This document shows, piece after piece, positions 15,843 to 25,057 of a stretch of DNA of 64,000 nt. Below the pieces are notes generated by a model. It saw only the letters and a list, made by a program, of their open reading frames with translations, did not search any database and had not been told where the DNA came from. Source of the stretch: Alkalimonas cellulosilytica (GTDB lineage Bacteria > Pseudomonadota > Gammaproteobacteria > Enterobacterales > Alteromonadaceae); assembly GCF_036325985.1 (NCBI RefSeq), contig NZ_JAUHLI010000005.1, positions 1 through 64,000 on the forward strand. Reading direction: 5' to 3'. Both the position numbers and the translations under genes were made by a program. How positions within the stretch are numbered: the first letter of the stretch is position 1; the number at the start of each line of letters is the position of its first letter.

Positions 15843-17116
15843 TGTGCTGCCTCCAGCTGCAATACCTCACTGGCTACCTGATCACGACCGGCACCATAAC
15901 CGCCGGTGGCAAAAAGTGCCTGCTCCGGATCTGCCAGATCAAACACTTTCACCCCCTCTACCCAGGTTTGCTCCACCCGGGTATAGACACTGAGTGGATC
16001 GCCGCTCAGCACAATAAAATCAGCGTCTTTGCCAACCGTCAAACTGCCTACCCGATCTTGCAAGTCCAACATCTTGGCACCATTCAACGTCACTGAACGC
16101 AGCGCTGTGTCTCTGTCCAAACCAAAGCGCACGCCCATGGCGGCAGAGCGCAAAAATAAACGCGAATCGGTAATGGGATCATCGGTATGATACGCCAGTA
16201 AAACGCCGGCATCAGCCAGCACCTTGCCGTTATCCGGCAATAAGTTCATCACTTCCAGCTTGCCACCGGGGCTGTCGATATGAATGATGGAAGCGCCAAC
16301 GCCTGCCTTGGCAATGGCATCAGCCACCAACGCCCCCTCACTGACATGGTGCAGCACCACCCGGAAGTTAAACTCATCGGCCAGCCGCAGTACTGTCAGC
16401 ACATCGTCGTGGCGGTGGGTATGATGATGCACAATGCGCTCACCACTGAACACTTCGCACAAAGCATCGTGACCGATATGACGTGGTGGCGGTGCATCGC
16501 TATCGCGCTTATCACAGTATTCTTTAGCCGCCACCAGCTGAGCACGCATCAAAGCCGCAGCCTTGCCCCGGGTGCCAGGAAACGGAGAGGCGCGCAGCGG
16601 GTTGGTACCATTGGCCATTTTAATGCCGCCGGCCATGGCGCCTGTCTCGGTTCGAATGGCCAGTGCTTCAACACTGCTGCCGTTGCGTAATTTCAGATAA
16701 TTGGTCTGGCCGCTCAGTAAATGGCCGGAGCCTGGCATCACATTGACGGTGGTGATGCCACCGGCTTTGGCTTTCATCAAACCGGCGTGGCGGCTGTTGA
16801 TGGAGTCCAGTGCCCGCACATCCGGCTGAATAGGTGCGCTACTATCGGCACCAGCCACCTGACCAATGTGGGAGTGCGTATCCACCAGACCGGGCATAAT
16901 AACTTTGCCATCCATAGGATACACAGTGGCAGCAGCCGGGATCGGTACATTGGCGCCAATGGCCCTAATCCGGCCATCTTCGACCAACAAGGTACCATTC
17001 GGGATCGCAGGGCCATCAATAGGCAACAAGGTGGCGCCAACAAAAGCTTGGGGCCCTTGCTGGGCATGCAAGGCACCAGCCAGGCAGCCAGCGAGCAGTA
17101 AGGCTATTCTTCGCAT
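15839..17116 (-). CDS. Secreted metal-dependent amidohydrolase
   Basis: A 425-residue exported enzyme (signal peptide IALLLAGCLAGALHA) of the COG1228/imidazolonepropionase-like amidohydrolases. Metal ligands are intact: HSH at 81-83 in PGLVDTHSHIG, the His cluster HHHTHRHDD near 230-238, VVLHHVSEG near 256, and Asp in YHTDDPITDS near 312. The C-terminus has VGSLTVGKDADFIVLSGDPLSVYTRV. Relatives in marine bacteria are often peptidases or cyclic-amide hydrolases. The substrate cannot be told. It is first of a two-gene unit with a degenerate paralogue. Confidence 0.88.
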   Translation of the reverse strand: MRRIALLLAGCLAGALHAQQGPQAFVGATLLPIDGPAIPNGTLLVEDGRIRAIGANVPIPAAATVYPMDGKVIMPGLVDTHSHIGQVAGADSSAPIQPDVRALDSINSRHAGLMKAKAGGITTVNVMPGSGHLLSGQTNYLKLRNGSSVEALAIRTETGAMAGGIKMANGTNPLRASPFPGTRGKAAALMRAQLVAAKEYCDKRDSDAPPPRHIGHDALCEVFSGERIVHHHTHRHDDVLTVLRLADEFNFRVVLHHVSEGALVADAIAKAGVGASIIHIDSPGGKLEVMNLLPDNGKVLADAGVLLAYHTDDPITDSRLFLRSAAMGVRFGLDRDTALRSVTLNGAKMLDLQDRVGSLTVGKDADFIVLSGDPLSVYTRVEQTWVEGVKVFDLADPEQALFATGGYGAGRDQVASEVLQLEAAQ

Positions 17117-17211
17117 CAGAGAGGTCTTTTTTTATAATGGTAGGTCCAGCATAAGCAGGGCACCGCATGCAAACAAGCAGCATCTGTCCTGAAAACGGAG
17201 CGGGGTATCGC

Positions 17212-17242
17212 AAAAAAGAGCGGGCAGCGCCTGCTGCCCGCT
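17212..17242 (-). terminator. Intrinsic terminator of the RND pump operon
   Basis: On the minus strand a perfect 10-bp stem (AGCGGGCAGC / GCTGCCCGCT, loop of 4) is followed, after CT, by six T (17212-17217). It is six bases beyond the permease stop and ahead of the amidohydrolase genes. Confidence 0.85.
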
Positions 17243-17247
17243 TCCTC

Positions 17248-20200
17248 TTAAGCTTCGTAAGCCGCAGGGCTGCCAAACAAGCGGCGTTTTAATGCTCTGA
17301 AAGGCCGCTTGGCATCCTCCAGGATCAGGTACAGGCAAGGTACCAGTACCAGCGTGATTAAGGTAGCAAACAGCACCGCAAAGCTTAAGGATACCGCCAT
17401 CGGGATGACAAACTGCGCCTGCAGGCTGGTTTCAAACATGATCGGTACCAAACCAAAGAAAGTCGTCAGGGAGGTCAGTAAGATGGCGCGAAAACGCATT
17501 TTACCCGCCCGCACCACCGAATCGACCAGCGATAAACCTTCCCGCCGCGACTGGTTGACGTAATCAGTGAGTACTAAGCTGTCATTGATCACCACACCGG
17601 CGGCGGCAATCATACCGAAGAAAGAAAACAGCGACAGATTCATACCCAGCACAAAGTGCGCCAGTACGGCACCTATCATACCGAACGGGATCACAGACAT
17701 TACTATCAGCGGTTGACTGTAGCTTTTCAGCGGAATGGCCAACAGAATATAGACCATCAGCAAACCAGCAATCATGTACAGGAACATCTGATCACGCTGG
17801 CGCTGCTGCTCTTCAATCTGACCACCCAGCTCAGTACGTACGCCTGGGAAACGCTCCAGCAGTTCTGGCATTACTTCAGCGCGAACCAGGCGCACTACCT
17901 CGGAGGTGGTGACCTGAGCCTGATCGACATTGGCGGATACCCGTACCGTACGGAAACCATTCTCGCGGTTTATACGGGAGATGCCGGGGGTTTCCACCAG
18001 CTCAGCGACATCACCCAACAGCACGAAGTCACCGGATGGCAGCCGAACCTTGCTGTAATCCAGCGCGCCGATTTGCTCACGTTGCAAGCGCGGGTAACGC
18101 ACCATCACCCGCACTTCATCGCCATCACGGATCATGCGCTGCGCTTCCAGACCATAAAAGCCAGAACCGACCTGACTGGCTAAATCGGCCGGAGTTAACC
18201 CCAGCTGATAGGCCACCGGCTTTAGCTGCAAATTCAATTCTTTGCCAGCTGAGTCGATGGTGGAGCTTAAATCAAACACACCGGGGATTTTTGCCAGGTC
18301 CGCAATCAAGGCAAGGCCAGCCTGGTTCAACTGGTCAATATCACGGCCAAATAAGCGGTACTCCAGATTGTTCTGCCCGCCCATGCTCATCACATCATCC
18401 TGCACCCGGATTAACCGCACTCCCGGCAGCTCTGGCATGTTCTCCCGCCAGCGCCGTGATAGGGTAAAGGCGTTGAAAGGCCGCTCATCCTCTGCCACCA
18501 GGGTAACCACTACCTGGCCACTGGTTTGACTGTTTAAAAAGGCAAATACATCACTGATTAATGGCTTACCGGTTTCTTCCCGCACACGCTCTTCCTGCTG
18601 ATAAATCATCGCTTCAATCGCCAGCAGGCTTTCAAGCGTTTGCTGCTCAGAGGCATTCTGGTGCATTTCAAAGCGGATTTGCGGATAATCGTGCGGTACC
18701 GGTGGCGTCATCACCACCCGCAGATGATTGGACGCCATCAGCGCAATGCTGACCATCAATAAGGCGACAAAGGCCGCCAGCGTAGCATAACGATGGCTGA
18801 TGCAACGCTGTAAAAATGGTTGATAACGCTGCTCGATAAACTGCTGAAAATTTTGCTGGAATCGGCTGCGCCAGTGTTCTTTAGCCAAAGGTTTGATTTT
18901 ACTGTGCGCCAAATGCGCCGGTAAAATCAGTTTGGACTCAATCAGACTGAAAATCAGACAAAGCACCACCACAATGGAGATATTTCGAAACTCGTTCGAC
19001 TCCATGCCCTGGGCAAACATAAAGGGAGCAAACACCGCTATGGTGGTCAAGACACCGAAGGTTGCCGGGGTGGCAACCCGCCGGGCACCACGCACAATAT
19101 TATCGACACTGTGGCCCTTTTGCTCTGTTTCGTGATAGGCGCTCTCGCCTATTACAATGGCATCATCCACCACGATCCCCAACACCATAATAAAGGCAAA
19201 CAAAGTAACAATGTTGATAGTCACGCCGGCAAAAGGCATCAGCCAGATGGCGCCTAAAAAGGCAATCGGTAAGCCCAACATCACCCAGAAGGCAACTTTG
19301 ACCCGCAAGAACAGCATCAGCATCAGGAACACCAGTACCGAGCCCTGCAGCAGGTTGCTCCACATCATGTTGAGGCGCCCATTCAGGTAATAGGTCATAT
19401 CAACCAGCGCATCCAGCTGATAACCTTCAGGTAACTGCGCATTTTTAAAGGCAATGTACTGATGCACACTGCGGGCAACATCCGGCAAGGATTGGGTGCT
19501 GGACGCTTCGACCTGCAAGAAAGCTGCATTCTTGCCATTGCTGCGCATGTAATTGACCCGCTCTTCAAAGCCATCATGAATGCTGGCAATCTCGCCGAGC
19601 AAGACCCGCTCCCCCTGAGGACCCAGAATAACCGGAATACGGGCAAATTCATCCGCCCGGTAAGCACGTTGCTCCGAGCGGATCGTGATCATGCCGGACT
19701 CACTGCGGATCATCCCGGCCGACAAGTTATCGGAGTAATTGCGAATGGCACGGCTGACATCCTGCAAACTCAGGTTATAGCGTTGCAGCGTTTCCGGTGC
19801 GATTTCCACCGCCACTTCCCAGGCCGGCATGGTGTTAAAATTGACGAAGTTGATTTGCTCCAGCAGCAACAGCTCGTTTTGGATCTCACGCCCCATGGCT
19901 TTTAGTTCCAGCGAGTTGTCACTGCCGGTCAGCACTAACTCGACAGCCTGCTGACGCCACTCCACCTGATAAATAGTCAGTGGCTCCATGCCTGCCGGGA
20001 AAGTACCAATGGAGTCGACCCGCAGCTTGATTTGATCCAACCGGCTGCTGATGTCCTCCCCCACTTCCAGCTCAACGCTGATGCGTCCGGCGCCGCGCCA
20101 GGCGAAGCTGCGCACCCGCTTGATGCCTTCGATATCCTGCAAAGCCTCTTCAATTTTAATCAGAATGCCTTCTTCAATTTCCTGTGGGGCTGCGCCCCGG

Positions 20201-20373
20201 AAGGTGGCGTTGATATGAACGTAGTTCACTTCAACTTGGGGAAACATCTGCCGTTGTATGCTGTTGTAGGTGACAAAACCCATCACCAGAATAAACACCA
20301 TCATCAGATTGGCAGCGACTGGGTTATTGGCAAACCAGGCGATAATGCCCCGTTTCGGATCGATGTAATCCAT
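17248..20373 (-). CDS. RND-family efflux permease subunit
   Basis: A 1041-residue inner-membrane pump of the AcrB/MexB-like superfamily. TM1 is near residues 14-34 (NNPVAANLMMVFILVMGFV). A large periplasmic domain follows, then a bundle with the proton-relay pair in MVLGIVVDDAIVIGES. The second half repeats this plan from about 535 (YATLAAFVALLMVSIALMA) to the C-terminus. It starts three bases after the adaptor stop. No outer-membrane channel or regulator gene is next to it, so it probably shares a TolC-type channel. The substrate is unknown. Confidence 0.92.
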   Translation of the reverse strand: MDYIDPKRGIIAWFANNPVAANLMMVFILVMGFVTYNSIQRQMFPQVEVNYVHINATFRGAAPQEIEEGILIKIEEALQDIEGIKRVRSFAWRGAGRISVELEVGEDISSRLDQIKLRVDSIGTFPAGMEPLTIYQVEWRQQAVELVLTGSDNSLELKAMGREIQNELLLLEQINFVNFNTMPAWEVAVEIAPETLQRYNLSLQDVSRAIRNYSDNLSAGMIRSESGMITIRSEQRAYRADEFARIPVILGPQGERVLLGEIASIHDGFEERVNYMRSNGKNAAFLQVEASSTQSLPDVARSVHQYIAFKNAQLPEGYQLDALVDMTYYLNGRLNMMWSNLLQGSVLVFLMLMLFLRVKVAFWVMLGLPIAFLGAIWLMPFAGVTINIVTLFAFIMVLGIVVDDAIVIGESAYHETEQKGHSVDNIVRGARRVATPATFGVLTTIAVFAPFMFAQGMESNEFRNISIVVVLCLIFSLIESKLILPAHLAHSKIKPLAKEHWRSRFQQNFQQFIEQRYQPFLQRCISHRYATLAAFVALLMVSIALMASNHLRVVMTPPVPHDYPQIRFEMHQNASEQQTLESLLAIEAMIYQQEERVREETGKPLISDVFAFLNSQTSGQVVVTLVAEDERPFNAFTLSRRWRENMPELPGVRLIRVQDDVMSMGGQNNLEYRLFGRDIDQLNQAGLALIADLAKIPGVFDLSSTIDSAGKELNLQLKPVAYQLGLTPADLASQVGSGFYGLEAQRMIRDGDEVRVMVRYPRLQREQIGALDYSKVRLPSGDFVLLGDVAELVETPGISRINRENGFRTVRVSANVDQAQVTTSEVVRLVRAEVMPELLERFPGVRTELGGQIEEQQRQRDQMFLYMIAGLLMVYILLAIPLKSYSQPLIVMSVIPFGMIGAVLAHFVLGMNLSLFSFFGMIAAAGVVINDSLVLTDYVNQSRREGLSLVDSVVRAGKMRFRAILLTSLTTFFGLVPIMFETSLQAQFVIPMAVSLSFAVLFATLITLVLVPCLYLILEDAKRPFRALKRRLFGSPAAYEA

Positions 20374-20376
20374 GCG

Positions 20377-21519
20377 TTACTCCACCTTGGCCAGTTCACT
20401 GCCATTGTTGTCGGTACGCACCTGCATGCCCGGCTGCGGGAAGCTAGGTGCCAGCAGCACCAGTTTGTCACCAGCTTGCAGCCCTTGCTCAATCAGCACG
20501 CTTTTGCCTTCCTGCCTTACCACCTGCACCGGCTGACGGCGCAACGTATTGTCTTCGTTAAGCAACCATACCTGTTGGTTTTGTACCGAGTCCTGCGGTA
20601 CTTCGAACAAGGCCGGATGGGTCTGGCCGGACAGGATCACCTCGACGTAGTGACCAAAACGCAGCACCGGCTGCGCCGAGTTCAGGCTGTAGGGATCATC
20701 CACCTGTACCACCAAATGCCCCATCCGGGTCTGACCGTGGATCACCCCTAAATCACGCACTACTTCTGCACGGCGCTGATGGCCATCGAACTGCACCTGA
20801 GCCGGGATACCGGCCACCGGCTGCGGTAAGAAGCGGGCATCAAAACCTGCCACCGGCAAATGAATTTCGGCCTGCTCAACACTGTATATCTCCCCCAAAG
20901 CCGTCGCTGCGGAGACGACCTGACCCAGACCGACACTGCGGCTCACCACCAGTGCATCGTAGGGGGCAACAATTTGGGTACGCTCCAAATCACGCTTGGC
21001 TTTTTGCAAAGCGGCCTGAGCTGACTTCACTCCTGCTTCGGCACTGTGCAGCTGCGGCTTACGTAATCCCAGTGCGGAGACCTCACCAGGCGATAGGTGA
21101 CGAAGCTCCTGCGCCGCGACCCGCGCCAGGGCTTTTTCCTGTTCCAGTGCGGCATAAGCGGCGGCTACACCAGCTTCTGCCGAGAGCACCGCAGCCTGAT
21201 AATCGGCATCATCCAGTTGCGCCATGACTTCACCTTTGGCAATGACGCCACCGGCGACAAAATTGGGGTGAATACCAATCACCCGGCCCGATACTTCAGG
21301 CGTTAAACGGGTTTTCTCTTTTGGCTGCACCTCACCAAACACCCGCACTTCAAAACGGTGCGCTCTGGGTTGCAGCGTTTGGGTACTGACCAGAGGGGCT
21401 TGCACCCGTTCGGCATCAGCCTCTATAGACTTGGGTGCAGTACTGACAATGGCTACTACCAGAACGATGCCAAGCAACAACACGCCCACAGCAATGGCAA
21501 CTTTGGTCCATAAGCTCAT
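20377..21519 (-). CDS. RND efflux periplasmic adaptor subunit
   Basis: A 380-residue membrane-fusion protein. An N-terminal anchor (VAIAVGVLLLGIVLVVAIV) is followed by the lipoyl half-motif RLTPEVSGRVIGIHPNFVAGGVIAKGE. Next come an alpha-hairpin rich in Ala and Glu (about 110-180), the second lipoyl half APYDALVVSRSVGLGQVV, and beta-barrel domains. It bridges the pump to an outer-membrane channel. First of the two-gene operon. Confidence 0.92.
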   Translation of the reverse strand: MSLWTKVAIAVGVLLLGIVLVVAIVSTAPKSIEADAERVQAPLVSTQTLQPRAHRFEVRVFGEVQPKEKTRLTPEVSGRVIGIHPNFVAGGVIAKGEVMAQLDDADYQAAVLSAEAGVAAAYAALEQEKALARVAAQELRHLSPGEVSALGLRKPQLHSAEAGVKSAQAALQKAKRDLERTQIVAPYDALVVSRSVGLGQVVSAATALGEIYSVEQAEIHLPVAGFDARFLPQPVAGIPAQVQFDGHQRRAEVVRDLGVIHGQTRMGHLVVQVDDPYSLNSAQPVLRFGHYVEVILSGQTHPALFEVPQDSVQNQQVWLLNEDNTLRRQPVQVVRQEGKSVLIEQGLQAGDKLVLLAPSFPQPGMQVRTDNNGSELAKVE

Positions 21520-21616
21520 TATGGCTTCCTTATACGAGCAAAAATTACCCTATAAAGTAGCAGATAGCCGGGCGTGGCGATAACAAAGAAGTGTTAACTT
21601 TTATGAAGGCTGAAAC

Positions 21617-21649
21617 ACTTTGTTGCAACTGCCTGAGTTGCAACAAAGT
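21617..21649. repeat. Perfect 14-bp inverted repeat between der and the RND operon
   Basis: ACTTTGTTGCAACT at 21617-21630 and its exact complement at 21636-21649 flank GCCTG. The stem is AT-rich and no T tract follows on either strand. It sits 16 bases beyond the der stop and about 100 bases ahead of the RND adaptor. It may end der transcripts or be a binding site controlling the pump. Confidence 0.7.
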
Positions 21650-21664
21650 CTGTACGGGCAGGCG

Positions 21665-23137
21665 CTAGTTTTTTTTCAACTTTTGGCGGGCTTTAAGTAA
21701 ACGCTCTAGTTTGTATTGTTGGTTTGGTGTCATGCTGACCCGCTTTTTCTCGGTGGCGAAAGGGTTATCGCCTTCACGGAATTCAATGCGGATTGGGGTG
21801 CCCATAATCTGCAACGCTTTACGATAGTAGTTCATCAGATAACGTTTGTAGGAATCTGGCAAGGCACTGACCTGGTTGCCATGGATAACCACGATCGGTG
21901 GGTTGTACCCCCCGGCATGGGCATACTTGAGCTTCACACGGCGACCATTGACCAAAGGCGGCTGATGATCATCCTGTGCCATCTTCATGATCTGGGTCAG
22001 AATCGAGGTATTGATCCGCTTGGTAGCAGATTGGTAGGCTTCTTCTACCGACTCAAACAGGTTGCCAACGCCGGAGCCATGCAAGGCGGAAATAAAATGC
22101 AGCCGGGCAAAATCAATAAAACCTAACCGGCGGTCAAGCTCGCGTTTGACTTCATCTTTGACGCCTTCGTTTAAGCCATCCCATTTATTCACCGCAATCA
22201 CCAGTGAACGCCCGGCATTCAGTGCAAAACCAAGCAAGCTGAGATCCTGATCGGCAATGCCCTGACGGGCATCCAGCACCAGCAACACCACATTGGCCTC
22301 TTCAATGGCCTGCAGCGTTTTAATCACGGAAAATTTTTCGACTTTATCGTCAATCTTGCCGCGCCGCCTTACCCCGGCAGTATCAATCAAAATATAGTCG
22401 CGCTCGTTGCGCTGCATCGGGATGTAGATGGAATCACGGGTGGTACCCGGCATATCAAACACCACCACCCGCTCTTCACCCAGAATGCGGTTGGTCAGGG
22501 TTGATTTACCGACATTGGGCCGGCCAATAATGGCCAGCTTGATGGGCTTATCGTGCAAGGCCTCTGCTTCAGTCGACGCATCGTCATCCTCGGACAGCGC
22601 CGTATCAGCCAACTCAGCGTCATCCTGCTCAGATACCTCGGGCAGTTCCAGCAAAGGCCGCAGGGCTTCGTTTAACAGCACCGATAAACCGCGGCCATGG
22701 GCGGCAGCAATCGGCCATACCTGGCCCAAACCCAAACTGTAAAACTCAGCAATGGCGCTATCGGCATCCAGGCCATCGGTTTTATTGGCAACCAGAAATA
22801 CCTGCTTTTGCGCTTTGCGTAAATACTCCGCAATGCCCATATCCCCGGCAGTAAGACCTGCCCTGGCATCCAGCATAAAGAGTACGATATCGGCCTCGTC
22901 AATCGCCCGCAGCGATTGATCTGCCATTTCAACTTCAATGCCTTCGGCATCGCCATCAATACCACCGGTATCGACCACGATAAAAGACAATTCTTCGAAC
23001 TCGACAGAACCGTATTTGCGATCCCGTGTCAGACCAGGAAAGTCAGCGACCAGCGCATCCCGCGTGCGGGTTAAACGATTAAACAAGGTCGATTTACCAA
23101 CATTGGCACGACCAACCAGAGCGACAACCGGTAACAT
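21665..23137 (-). CDS. der: Ribosome-assembly GTPase Der (EngA)
   Basis: A 490-residue protein with two tandem GTPase domains needed for 50S maturation. Domain 1 has GRANVGKSTLFNRL, DTGGID and NKTD. Domain 2 has GRPNVGKSTLTNRI, DTAGVRRRGK and NKWD. A strongly acidic linker of about 30 residues separates them (EQDDAELADTALSEDDD). A KH-like domain and a basic tail (ERLLKARQKLKKN) end the protein. It closes the ispG-hisS-yfgM-bamB-der row seen in enterobacteria. Confidence 0.98.
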   Translation of the reverse strand: MLPVVALVGRANVGKSTLFNRLTRTRDALVADFPGLTRDRKYGSVEFEELSFIVVDTGGIDGDAEGIEVEMADQSLRAIDEADIVLFMLDARAGLTAGDMGIAEYLRKAQKQVFLVANKTDGLDADSAIAEFYSLGLGQVWPIAAAHGRGLSVLLNEALRPLLELPEVSEQDDAELADTALSEDDDASTEAEALHDKPIKLAIIGRPNVGKSTLTNRILGEERVVVFDMPGTTRDSIYIPMQRNERDYILIDTAGVRRRGKIDDKVEKFSVIKTLQAIEEANVVLLVLDARQGIADQDLSLLGFALNAGRSLVIAVNKWDGLNEGVKDEVKRELDRRLGFIDFARLHFISALHGSGVGNLFESVEEAYQSATKRINTSILTQIMKMAQDDHQPPLVNGRRVKLKYAHAGGYNPPIVVIHGNQVSALPDSYKRYLMNYYRKALQIMGTPIRIEFREGDNPFATEKKRVSMTPNQQYKLERLLKARQKLKKN

Positions 23138-23151
23138 GAGCTCACCTCAAA

Positions 23152-23183
23152 ATAAAAATAACAGGCTCACTGGAGCCTGTTAT
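23152..23183 (-). terminator. Terminator-like hairpin between bamB and der
   Basis: On the minus strand an 11-bp stem (arms ATAACAGGCTC and GAGCCTGTTAT in 23158-23183) with a 4-base loop is followed by TTTATTTTG. It lies 32 bases after the bamB stop and would reduce or end readthrough into der, which may need a promoter of its own. Confidence 0.65.
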
Positions 23184-23215
23184 AGCTTAACGCATAAATC
23201 TGTTTTCAACCTGCT

Positions 23216-24409
23216 TTACGGCTGGCGTAATACCACCAACTCACCATTGCGGCTTTGCAGCACCAGGAACTCACCATTGCTCACCGGCGCAGCGTACATG
23301 CCTGAACGATGGAATTGGTGCCGGGCTACCATATCGCCGCTGCGGCGATCCAGCCAGTGCAGGTGACCTTTGCTGTCACCAAATACCAGATACTCACCAA
23401 ATACGGTTGGGGCCGTCAGAAAATGACGCTCCAGCGCAGTCTGCGACCAGAGTTCCTGGCCATTGCGGCGATCGATCGCATACACCCGGCCAACGGAGTC
23501 CACAATGTACAGTACAGTATCTGCCAGCGCCATATTGCGGAAACTCGCGTAATCGCGCTTCCACAAGGTACGGCCTGAGTTCAATTCCATCGCCACCAGC
23601 TCACCATTGTAAGCAATGGCATAAACGGTATTGCCCACCACCAGTGGCCTTGCATCGACATCCACTAAGCGAGCCAAATCAGTGGCTCCTTGAGGGGTAG
23701 CGATTTGCTCCTCCCAGGCAGGCAAACCATGCTCAGAAATCAAGACGCCAACTTTGCCAGAGCCAGAACCAAATACCACACCACCCGGCACTATCGTTGG
23801 CTCGGCCACACCCCGAATGGTCAGCGCCGGCAGTTCCTGCTCGTAAGCCCAGCGCCGGCTGCCATCGGCCGGATTCAGCGCAACAATAAAGCCGGAGCCG
23901 GTATTGACTACAATCATGCCGTCGCCGGCAGCTGGGGCAGCCAATACTTCACCCGGTACTTTGCTGGTCCAGCGCCGCTCACCCGTTGCAGGGTCCAGTG
24001 CAATGACTTCCCCATTCTCGGTACCAAACAGCAGATGGCCAAAGCCATGGGATAAACCACCGGACACTCGCGCTGTGGTATTGGATCGATTACTCAGTAA
24101 ACGCCAAAAACCGATCACGCTGTCGCGGCGAGTATCGTAGGTCCAGACGCGCTTGCCACTTTCCAGCTCAAAAGCAGTGATAAGGCCAGTCCGGCTGGCG
24201 GCATAAAGCTTACCATCCAGGATCAACGGACGCAGACTGGAGTCAAAGTGTTGCACACCATCGGCAGCGGTATGATCCCAGGCCAACACTGGTTGGAACT
24301 GGTTATTCACCGATGGCAGCACCAGCTTTTCTTTCTTCGAGGAGCAGCCAGCCAATACCACCAGTACCAGGGCGCTTGCTATCAGAGTTCGCATCGACAT
24401 CAGATTCAC
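23216..24409 (-). CDS. bamB: Outer-membrane protein assembly lipoprotein BamB
   Basis: A 397-residue lipoprotein (lipobox VLAGC) of the BAM complex, which inserts beta-barrel proteins in the outer membrane. The mature part is an eight-bladed PQQ-type beta-propeller with repeats such as VYAIDRRNGQELWSQ and LVFGDSKGHLHWLDRRSGD. A GTG start at 24409 has GAGGG six bases before it and overlaps the yfgM stop (GTGA). In-frame ATGs at 24400 and 24394 are possible alternatives and would leave a shorter signal. Confidence 0.95.
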   Translation of the reverse strand: MNLMSMRTLIASALVLVVLAGCSSKKEKLVLPSVNNQFQPVLAWDHTAADGVQHFDSSLRPLILDGKLYAASRTGLITAFELESGKRVWTYDTRRDSVIGFWRLLSNRSNTTARVSGGLSHGFGHLLFGTENGEVIALDPATGERRWTSKVPGEVLAAPAAGDGMIVVNTGSGFIVALNPADGSRRWAYEQELPALTIRGVAEPTIVPGGVVFGSGSGKVGVLISEHGLPAWEEQIATPQGATDLARLVDVDARPLVVGNTVYAIAYNGELVAMELNSGRTLWKRDYASFRNMALADTVLYIVDSVGRVYAIDRRNGQELWSQTALERHFLTAPTVFGEYLVFGDSKGHLHWLDRRSGDMVARHQFHRSGMYAAPVSNGEFLVLQSRNGELVVLRQP

Positions 24410-25047
24410 AGCATGCCCTCAGTCTGTATATGAGCCAGCTCATCCAGTTTAATTTTCAGCAGTTGATTGGCCTGAGCTCCGTCACTCGCTTTGGCCAATT
24501 GATAGGCTTGCTTAGCAGCGATGGTATCGCCTTGGGCCAGGTGAATATCCCCCTTCAGCTCTTGCTGTTGCAAGGTGAAACTGGCTGGCAACTTGCTTTG
24601 CAGTAAAGCCAGTGCCTGGCTGTACTGCTGCTGCTGCAGATGGACACGGGCTAAGCGTAAGCGCGCAATTGCATCAATCACCGGATCTTTGGTCTGAGCA
24701 ATCACCCAGCTAAGTTGCTGTTCGGCCAGGCTGTAGTCACCCGCCAACACCGCATCACGGGCTTTGAGCATGGCAGCAAAAGTCGCATAAGCGGTTTTGC
24801 TATTGCTCTCAATGTAACGCTCTGCATCTTGCAGCCAATCGGCAGACTGTTGCTCTTGTGCCAGCAGCAATTGCTCAAAGCCTGAAGAAGCCTGCTCAGC
24901 CTGAGCCAACTGGTGCCCCTGATAATAACGGAAGCCGTACAATCCCCCTAATCCCAGGATGGTTCCTGCAACGATGGTGATGCCGTACTCTTTCCAGAAG
25001 CGCTTGATGGCTTCTACCTGTTGTTCTTCACTGCTGTAAACGTCCAT
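24406..25047 (-). CDS. yfgM: Ancillary SecYEG translocon subunit YfgM
   Basis: A 213-residue membrane-anchored TPR protein. One N-terminal transmembrane segment (GITIVAGTILGLGGLYGFRYY) is followed by an alpha-helical periplasmic domain with glutamine-rich repeats. YfgM in E. coli binds SecYEG and PpiD and takes part in periplasmic chaperone traffic. It lies 10 bases behind hisS and overlaps bamB by four bases, the usual order. Confidence 0.93.
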   Translation of the reverse strand: MDVYSSEEQQVEAIKRFWKEYGITIVAGTILGLGGLYGFRYYQGHQLAQAEQASSGFEQLLLAQEQQSADWLQDAERYIESNSKTAYATFAAMLKARDAVLAGDYSLAEQQLSWVIAQTKDPVIDAIARLRLARVHLQQQQYSQALALLQSKLPASFTLQQQELKGDIHLAQGDTIAAKQAYQLAKASDGAQANQLLKIKLDELAHIQTEGML

Positions 25048-25057
25048 AACTGCTCCG

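Noticed and set aside
20032..20751. Plus-strand frame of 239 codons
   Set aside because: It spans the junction of two minus-strand pump genes and is a shadow of both; composition (His/Gln-rich) is typical of antisense.
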